From NCBI GenBank assembly GCA_026120035.1, contig JALRME010000037.1:124001-188000 (forward strand): DNA of 64,000 bases. The letters are read 5' to 3'. The translations under genes and the position numbers were made by a program. The notes beneath the pieces are model-generated. The model had not been told where the DNA came from. It made no database searches and worked only from the letters and a program-made list of their open reading frames with translations. This DNA is from Coleophoma eucalyptorum (taxonomy: Eukaryota > Ascomycota > Leotiomycetes > Helotiales > Dermateaceae). Numbering within the stretch: position 1 is the first letter of the stretch; each line of letters opens with the position of its first letter. Below are positions 56,849 to 64,000 of the stretch, piece by piece.

Positions 56849-57823
56849 GGGCTCACAGCTCAGCCTGGGTAGAACGAAGTTCAACCTAGGTAGAACATCC
56901 CTGTACGGAGAAAGCTCGGCCTAGGTAAAGAATTACCCCTTGCCACCTAATTTAGAGGGTACAAAATCAATAACTATCTACAATACTATATAGCTTATAA
57001 TTAGGGCTGTTTGAATACTATTATAATGTTTATACAATATTAACATAAAGTAATAAATAAATAGTATTGATTATAATATTTCTAAATAGTATAAACTAAG
57101 TCTAGATATACTATATGTTTGGTATACGTATAGTATATACTTAGTGTTGGTTGATCTATATACCTCTTATTTCAATAGCTGCAATAGACAGGTCAAAATG
57201 GTAAGGTAAAACATAGATGATTCTTCTAAGTGAGTGTGGTGGAGGTCTTATAAATACCCCTTCTGGGTATCGATTCGACCTCCGTAGCAATACAGTCATA
57301 TGTAGTGTTTGCGCCTGAGCGCAAACACGGGAACAAGCAAGTAGTATAGCGATATTCCAACTCTATACACCTATAGGTGGCGTAGCGATATACCAATACC
57401 TGCATGAGGTGTAACGATGTTACCTCACGTGTAGGTGGTAGATATATCGGTATTCCCACACTTAGCATATGCTTAGTATATATAACAAAGACTAGGTTTA
57501 TACGTATTATATATCTTATATAAACCTATAAGAATACTCTTCCTTCTCTAAACAAATCTTGATCTATACTATTAGTAACTAATTCTATCTATTTAAAAGT
57601 AAAAAGATATACGAAAACTAGAATAACTTATGTCTTAATTATAATACTAAGTATAAGACAAACATATGCTTAGTATATACAGTACTTTTCAAGCTAAATT
57701 TACGCGACTCTACTAGTCTATTTACAGTATAGTACGTACGAACCTCAGCCTGGATAGAACCTTAGGCAGCAACAGTCTCTACCTACCCTGAACTTTTTTC
57801 TACCCAGGCTGAGCTGTAACCCG
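56849..57823. mobile_element. Non-autonomous inverted-repeat element (MITE-like), 975 bp
   Basis: Ends share the inverted word ACAGCTCAGCCTGGGTAGAA plus further imperfect match (CTAGGTAGA/GTAGGTAGA). Both sides are flanked by the direct repeat ATCATATCA (56840-56848 and 57824-57832), a 9-bp target-site duplication. No transposase frame inside; the interior is very AT-rich with many TATA words. The CCTRGGTAGA-type word recurs inward of both ends. A 9-bp duplication suggests Mutator-like mobilisation; 8 bp (hAT) is possible if the shared end base is excluded. Confidence 0.85.
57305..57328. repeat. Perfect hairpin inside the MITE-like element
   Basis: Arms GTGTTTGCGC and GCGCAAACAC around a CTGA loop: 10 perfect pairs. 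GC-rich compared with its surroundings. Confidence 0.85.
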
Positions 57824-57832
57824 ATCATATCA
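57824..57832 (+). repeat. Right target-site duplication ATCATATCA
   Basis: Matches the left copy exactly. Confidence 0.8.
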
Positions 57833-58210
57833 CGTATATGGTTTTCACATCAATGGGTCATGTGACTACGCGACAGGCAACTACAGCTTACTTTTAATAA
57901 TGTACAAGGGTCCTCACTTAGGATTTCGAATGGGAGTAAGCAAGGCGATAATCATATACGATGAGCCAATTAAAGCTCACAATTCATACAACCACTTTCA
58001 ATGGTCTGGAAATTAATCCTGTCAGCTTATCTATCCCTAGCCAACCAAGTCATACCTGAAGTCTTGGTACCAACTAGTTCAGTACTACTTTGACATAATT
58101 TATCCAGCGCCTCTCTGCCGTTAACTGGTATGCCCGGAACTTGATGTCTTTTGGAATTCTTATAGATTTTCATGCTTGTAAACGGACACATCCATTTCCA
58201 ACAGATCAGT
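57833..58210. other. Promoter region of flavin monooxygenase gene
   Basis: About 380 bp, no other gene. The word CGCGACAGGCAACTA resembles GCGACAGGCACCTA near 54475. Confidence 0.4.
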
Positions 58211-59990
58211 ATGAATTCTAGCCAGGTAAAGGTTGCTGTGGTTGGTGCAGGTAAGTAGCTGACAACTGGGTCGCAGATGAGATGCTGATACTGCACTTTT
58301 TAGGACCGGGTGGACTGGCTGCCCTTAAAGAGCTTACGGACGTAGGTTTCGACGTTACTCTATTCGAGAGACGCAGCGATGTGGGTGGCATCTGGTCATG
58401 GACTGAAGATCGTTCTATGACAACGGCATTGAAAGAGACACGAGTCTGTAACTGCAAATATACGGTGTGCAGAACATTAGCTCTTGGGTATTGGAGATCG
58501 TATTCCACTAATATGGTTGTAGGCGATGATGAGCGACTTTCCAATGCCTTCCGGTTAGCAAACAATTCCTCTCCAATTAAACAAGTAATAGTGATCCATG
58601 GCAGTGATAACACCTCCGAGTAGATTACCCCCCGTTTGTCACATCAGGCCAGATGGGCTCGTATTTCAGATCGTATGCGAAGCATTTCGACTTATACAAA
58701 TATATCGAGTTTGGCAAAACAGTTACACGTTTCGAGAAAAGTAATGGAACGTCTAAGTGGCAGCTGACCTTTGCGGACGAACCTAATGCGCCAAAGCTTT
58801 TCGATAGAATCGTATGGGCCACCGGAGGGTTTCTCAAACCGAAGCATGTTATATTCGAAGGGCAAGACCAGTTCGTTGGACGCATTATCCACTCCCAGGA
58901 AGTTAGAAACATGGAAGATCTCAAGGATCAGAATGTTATAGTACTTGGAATTGGCAATACGGCCGGAGACATTGCGATAAATCTAGTTCCTCACGCAAAA
59001 AAAGTCTACTTATCTCACAGGCGAGGAGCTAGGATAGTGAGACCCTCCCAGGCGGATGGTCTACCGACTGAGTTGTTCCTAACCCCAACTATCGCTTCTA
59101 CGTTGTGGTGGATTGAATGCTACCTTCCCTCGCTTTACGGCACCATTATGGACAGCGTCACGGGCGCGAACTTTAAAGAGAACTGGGGCGAAAATAAGGC
59201 GGCATATGGGTTTGTACAGGCACCAAGCATCGGGGATGGCTTTCACCACATTGTGTGCAATGATGACTTGATCCCTCTGGTCAAAGAGGGTAAAATTACC
59301 TCCACTCAGGGAATCAAGCGCATTGTTGGACCAAAGACAGTAGAAATGGATAGTGGCTTGCTTCTAGACGACGTGGACACAATCATTACCTGCACCGGGT
59401 ACACTGATGACATGGGCATGCTGTCTGAGGCTTTAACATTTGTTGATGACCCCGTGGAAGCAGCTTCCGTACCAAACTTGTACATGGGCATCTTCCCACC
59501 CGAGCATGCCGACTCGGTAGCAATCATGAGTTTCTTGCACCCCAACGGATTTCAAATCCCAGCACGCGAACTCAGCGCTATGGCATTGGCACAGATTTGG
59601 GCAGGCAACTCGTCACTACCCTCAAAACCGTCAATGGATGCCTGGATCCGCAATCACCAGGTTTGGCTTCGCAAGAGAATTGTACGAGCGCCCGGATTAA
59701 ATCGCGGTGAGATCCTGTGCAACCAGTTTATGTACTTCGTTCACAACGCGGCCGGAACGGGCCTTTATGAAAATATCGGCTGGAGTTGGAAGGCATGGAA
59801 GCTCTGGTGGAAAGATCCGGAGTTGTATAAGATACTGGCACATGGGGTGTCCACACCACATGCGCATAGATTATTCGAAACCGGGAAGAGGGCTGTGTGG
59901 AAGGATGCAAGGCAGTCTATACTAGGTGTCAATGCTGAGGTGAATAAGCTCAAGGAAGCGGCGAAGGGAAAAGGCCACAAGGGACACTAA
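58211..59990 (+). CDS. Flavin-containing monooxygenase (FMO-like)
   Basis: FAD/NADPH enzyme adding one oxygen atom to N- or S-containing substrates, possibly Baeyer-Villiger type. Four exons (58211-58250, 58304-58464, 58523-58553, 58624-59990) join to 532 aa. The FAD Rossmann motif V-V-G-A-G-P-G-G-L is split by intron 1. F-E-R-R-x-D-V-G-G-I-W, the A-T-G-G strand, a FMO-type F-V-G-x-x-x-H-S segment, the NADP site V-L-G-I-G-N-T-A-G-D and the C-T-G-Y end strand all follow. A 31-nt exon supplies M-M-S-D-F-P-M-P-S. Without these joins the gene would look like two broken frames. Substrate unknown; adjacent genes are unrelated. Confidence 0.93.
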
Positions 59991-62114
59991 GTGACATAAG
60001 TAAGCTTAGCCAAGTAGCTCGCATTCCATTGACTATTTAAAACACTACAGATATTCTGATGTACGGTATAAAGGTGTTTTACATCTCAAGATCTGCACTT
60101 TTACTATGTTCTGATCTTAAGTACTATATTTTTTAAGAAGTTCTTCTACCAAGATTTTTGTTCAATTGAAAAGGGCCACAAGGAGTTGAGGATACTTTTT
60201 AGAAGTGGGTGGAGCTAACGACAGAAACGCGACGCGAATAGACGTACCAATTTGTTATAACAGGACACCGCCTCGACCAAATCTATACTGCAAAGGCAGT
60301 CATCATCACATGAATCCCCCTCACGAGTAAGGAATATAATCAATAGGTATGCGAGGTGGGAGTCAATAATGAGTGAATTTGAGTGGATTAGAGCCACTAT
60401 ATTTAGATCCATTTGACAGGGGATATCTGTTGACTTTGACCTGAGTAATGCACACTAGCAACATTCATATTCATTGCAAAACGTTATGTTTACTTTCAAT
60501 GTCAATTCTCCCATTGATTGCCTGGGTAAGAGCATAGTGGAATTTTCCACAGGGACTGACCCATATTGTTGAAGGTAAATATAGGTGTTATCCAAAACTC
60601 AGTTTGGTATCATTAGTAAACAGGAAGGGACGAAAGCTGATTAGTATTAAAGAAGGCCTCTCTATCCAAGCAACTTCATCAACTTAGCAAAGACGACAGG
60701 CAACCGCCAGAGGTCCATTTGATTATGGTTCAAGAGCCTGGGAGGAGGCATCCAAAGGGCAAGTTCCGGCGTAGAATAGCTTAGAGCAAAGGTTTGGGTA
60801 CACAAGTAGGAAGTCAAAGATTGCAACTGTAGATGGGGGTACCTGTGGAGTGGTGGCTTCAGCACCTTAATGAAGCATAAAGCTCTTATCCACCAGGAAG
60901 TTCCGTATTGAGTTAAATTTATGGAATCTAGAGTTCTACAAGTATTCAATGTTAACTTACATAAATCGGTAATACAATTTAAATTAGGCCATTTGATAAT
61001 AAGTTCTTTTAATCTAGTCTATGATATATTTGAATTGCACAATGATATCGCTGTTACTGGGATCCCGCTTAATCGAATATAATTATATCCGAAGCAGAGG
61101 CTTTATTGTAGGTAGTCAGTAATTATATCTTAAATGTAATTGAAACTATCAATAAAAGCTATTGATATAGTGGTCTAGGCTTTCACTTGACATACTACCC
61201 ATGCGAAAGCGGAGCACCAGTATTGGGAGCTTCCATATATTTGGTACGTACTCACATAACAAAGTTCGCGTTAGCAGAGACCTAGATCGACTATCAGATG
61301 CGTCTGCTCTCCTACTATCCCTTTTTCCATATCAATGTACCAGTGTAGGCAACTCCACCGACCAACAGATGGCGAATGCGGAAAGTGAGAGTTTGAGCAA
61401 GTTATTTTGCGCAAGTTTTATTGCCTCTCCAGTCCCTGTCTTTTCCAATATACCACCACACCCATCTCACTATCCGTCGCCTACCCCTCAACTTGCAGCT
61501 CTGCACCAATCGCAGGACAAAAGGTTAAGACGGCTCGTGGCAACAGACAAGTTTGAGCCCGGAAATAATAGAGGTAACTGAATTGAAGTTCAGTGGGCGC
61601 GATGCAGCAGCTCGCATTTGGTCAACGGAGTCAGTTACTGACACCCACAGGACAATGGCCACTCTTGTCTACATATGGGGTTACACTAGGAATCTTGGTC
61701 AGATTTCCACAATTTTAACCTGTAAGATTGAGTAATTACTCAGCGGTAGCACGCCAATAAGGGCTCTTGTGTCGAATGGCGCCCTTTTGAATAGAGCTCC
61801 AAATAAGATGTTGACTTCCACAAATGCCCACCGGTGAACAGCAAGAGCTTACTGCATCTTAAATACTCCACGTAAGAAGCGTTTACACATGCTGAGACTG
61901 TTGCAAAGTGACGGGCTCGCATCTGAAGTGGCAGGAAAACTCGATCTGTTACATTAATGCCCAAATTCATGCTGGTCCGCAGTGGCTTAATCTTCCAAGG
62001 CATTTTCTTCTTCCCAAGTGAGGGACTTTAAAGGACTGTATTGAAATAACTATTGACGATAAATAGATCTATATGTTCCTCCTGAGCGAAAGCTGCTATG
62101 ATAAGAGTATTCAA
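59991..62114. other. 2.1-kb intergenic region
   Basis: Frames at 61201-61581 (plus, 126 codons), 60662-60949 and 61740-62003 (minus) show no recognised domain or splice continuation. No RNA gene recognised. Confidence 0.4.
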
Positions 62115-64000
62115 TTACCAGCTGAATGACTCCACTTCCAGTCTCACTTGAATCCCTTTGCTCTTCTTCATAATATCGCCAACAGCATTCCTTACCTCAT
62201 CGATCATATCTTCAGGCCCTGAGACTAGCACGCAAACCTTACCCCTTGCACCGTCGACAAGCTCGTTCTCCACAATCTCTCTAATAGCCATCCTCTTGCC
62301 GATAACAACCTCAATCTCGATACCTGATAGCGAACCTGTGCTTTGGAAGTCGTCGACTAAGGCCTGTGTTCTGCATCCCCAATATAGCTTGGCGCGGCCT
62401 GGATGCGTGCGTACGTGAGTTAGTACAGCAGTGATACCGACGCCTCCAGCGAGCGCGATAAGTCTGGGAGACTTGTACAATGGCTCCGCGATTGATGAAT
62501 AAGACGAGTACCCAGCTTCGATCAAAACTGAGGTTGAAGTGCGCCCACGGAGGAGCGCTGTCAGCCCGGTATGAGTTCGGATATAGAAGGTGATGCCAGG
62601 CTGGATCGATTCTTGTTGGGATTTCCAAGGGCTGCTGGCGTGCCTGCTACTGTCAGAGGAATGGTGAGTGGGAAACGTGCTAGTCTTTGACTGCTTCTCA
62701 ATGTCATTATTCGATGCTATAGCTAGGGAGCTGGATGATCTGAGAACGGTGGAAGAGACAGAAAATGGATGATTCTCCCAGACACGCCACGTAAGTGTTG
62801 GGAAATAGAGATAGGCATGGCCTGAGGTTGCCACATTAGGGATAGTGACACGAACGTATTCGTCGTCAATGGCTGTGATCAGTGCACTCTTGACCCCATA
62901 TCCCAGGAGCCTAAGAATACGGACAGCACGATCAAAGCCCCATATAGCCATACAAATAAAGATCCAGGTTTCGTAACCCCATTGATGCGAAAACTCAAGG
63001 ACAACATGATAGTAGCAGCCTACGACAATTAAGATAGAGATAGCAACGTGCCATGCCAAGAAAAGCTCGTAAAAACTTTTGCGAATTGGGAGAACCGACG
63101 AGGGAAAAATAATGGTCAAGCCTAGAGTGCCAATAATACCCCAATACCAGTACGGCAGTTTAGACTCGGAGCTGTGCGTACCGGCCTTGACGTACACATA
63201 CAGGTATATGAGGCTGTGCAAAATGGCCTGAAGCGTCGCAATGGCCGCAATCCATCGGTGAAGGAGGAGGAATGTCGAATGAGACCAGTTGGTCATCCAA
63301 AGCAGGAGGTTGTTCCGACTAGCATATAAGAATATCAGAGGCAAGTTGGTGAAGCTAAGCAGACCAAGGCGGTTGGAAATCAACATGCACATCCAGCGAT
63401 ATTCATCATCAGGGTACCACGTGTTGGGGTTGGCATATTGATAGTTGACTGCGGAAAGTACCGTGTTGATGGCGATGAAGTAGAAGATGAACAGTGCCTG
63501 GCCACGCGTCGGCATTTGAGCAAGGCCGAAGAAAACTGGCAGGCCGTGCTTATTGCCCCAGAGTGGTGGGTTAATGATCCAAGCATTGAACCTGGAGCAC
63601 CATCCACCTGGGAATGGCAAAAAGCGGACAAGAGAGAAAGCAATGGGAATAATAATACCAGAGAGGAGGATGACAAGTCTGATATTAATCAGCATCTGGA
63701 CCTTCTAACATTAGAATTTTTGTACTCACCCGTATCTTTCCTGTTGGCTCTCTTGTTGTATAAAGATCCTATCAGTATTATAGGCCGCAAACCAGAGGTT
63801 CTCAGAGACGATGCTTGTCTTGTTCAATAACCCTGTCTCGTTGTAGACCGCGATCGGACTTTCGTTAATTTTCGCCAGTGTCTGCTGGTATGTTTCTTTA
63901 GGATCTGGTTGATCTACGTACGTGCCAGCAACATTATTTTTCCAGAATTGCTCAAGCTTCCAAATGGGGATGTTCTGACACTGGGACTGGATACACCACG
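62115..64000 (-). CDS. Ferric reductase (FRE/NOX family), N-terminus beyond window
   Basis: Plasma-membrane flavocytochrome that reduces Fe(III) or Cu(II) outside the cell with cytosolic NADPH. Exons visible: 63730 to the window edge and 62115-63678, joined by a GT-AG intron (63679-63729) in frame. The exported N-terminal part contains N-x-T/S sites. The TM region carries the paired haem histidines in the helices H-S-T-F-L-L-L-H-R-W-x-x-x-x-x-x-x-x-x-x-H and W-H-V-x-x-x-x-x-x-x-x-x-Y-H. The cytosolic part has the FAD motif H-P-F-S-V, an NADPH motif G-G-V-G-I-T-A-V-L and a C-terminal C-V-L-V-S-G-P-E-D-M. A Ser-rich insert sits between. The gene is intact as far as seen. Confidence 0.93.

Noticed and set aside
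57226..57468. 80-codon minus-strand frame in the MITE-like element
   Set aside because: Low-complexity Tyr/Thr-rich translation of a repeat; no domain.
58211..59990. Flavin monooxygenase split into two broken genes
   Set aside because: A 31-nt exon between introns 58465-58522 and 58554-58623 restores the family sequence.
61201..61581. 126-codon plus-strand frame
   Set aside because: No homologous motif, and Pro/Ser-rich composition suggests chance; left as intergenic.

Overview
The window is nuclear DNA of a filamentous ascomycete (Pezizomycotina). Genes are broken by many short GT-AG introns of about 45-80 bp. It has Zn2Cys6 regulators, a HET-domain gene, a fungal rhodopsin-like membrane protein, a cutinase-family esterase, an SPT3 gene and a Fot1/pogo transposon killed by C-to-T changes in CpA context, which is the signature of repeat-induced point mutation (RIP). 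GC content is moderate and intergenic DNA is AT-rich. Most genes had to be assembled from several exons; in nearly every complete model the joined exons come out as a whole number of codons.

Layout. 0-4 kb: the start of an MFS efflux pump, divergent from a Zn2Cys6 regulator. 5-6.9 kb: RIP-mutated transposon. 7-9 kb: aldo-keto reductase and a short-chain dehydrogenase remnant. 9.1-13.8 kb: amino-acid permease divergent from ornithine aminotransferase. 15-19.5 kb: SnoaL-like protein, SAM methyltransferase, rhodopsin-like membrane protein. 20.5-22.8 kb: DJ-1 fragment and a damaged MFS gene. 23.6-27.6 kb: membrane-anchored polysaccharide deacetylase divergent from a hyaluronan-synthase-like GT2 enzyme. 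28.5-35.6 kb: HET protein, intron-containing tRNA-Ile(AAU), monocarboxylate-type MFS, cutinase/acetylxylan esterase. 35.9-37.8 kb: dead carboxylesterase. 37.8-40.9 kb: gene desert.

The most interesting part is 40.9-54.1 kb. It holds P5C/aldehyde dehydrogenase, a mitochondrial carrier, a proline-dehydrogenase homologue, an anion:cation symporter-type MFS, a short glutamate 5-kinase without PUA domain, a DHDPS/HOGA-family aldolase, and a homeodomain plus C2H2 regulator. The proline-dehydrogenase homologue has Cys where the tyrosine that favours proline over hydroxyproline normally sits. With the aldolase, this suggests a 4-hydroxyproline catabolic cluster: hydroxyproline to hydroxy-P5C to 4-hydroxyglutamate to 4-hydroxy-2-oxoglutarate to pyruvate plus glyoxylate. 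A shared promoter word, CGCCYTGT, lies upstream of most of these genes. The ornithine aminotransferase and permease near 9-14 kb are metabolically linked.

The right end holds SPT3, a 975-bp non-autonomous inverted-repeat element with a 9-bp target duplication, a flavin monooxygenase, and the C-terminal part of a ferric reductase running off the window.
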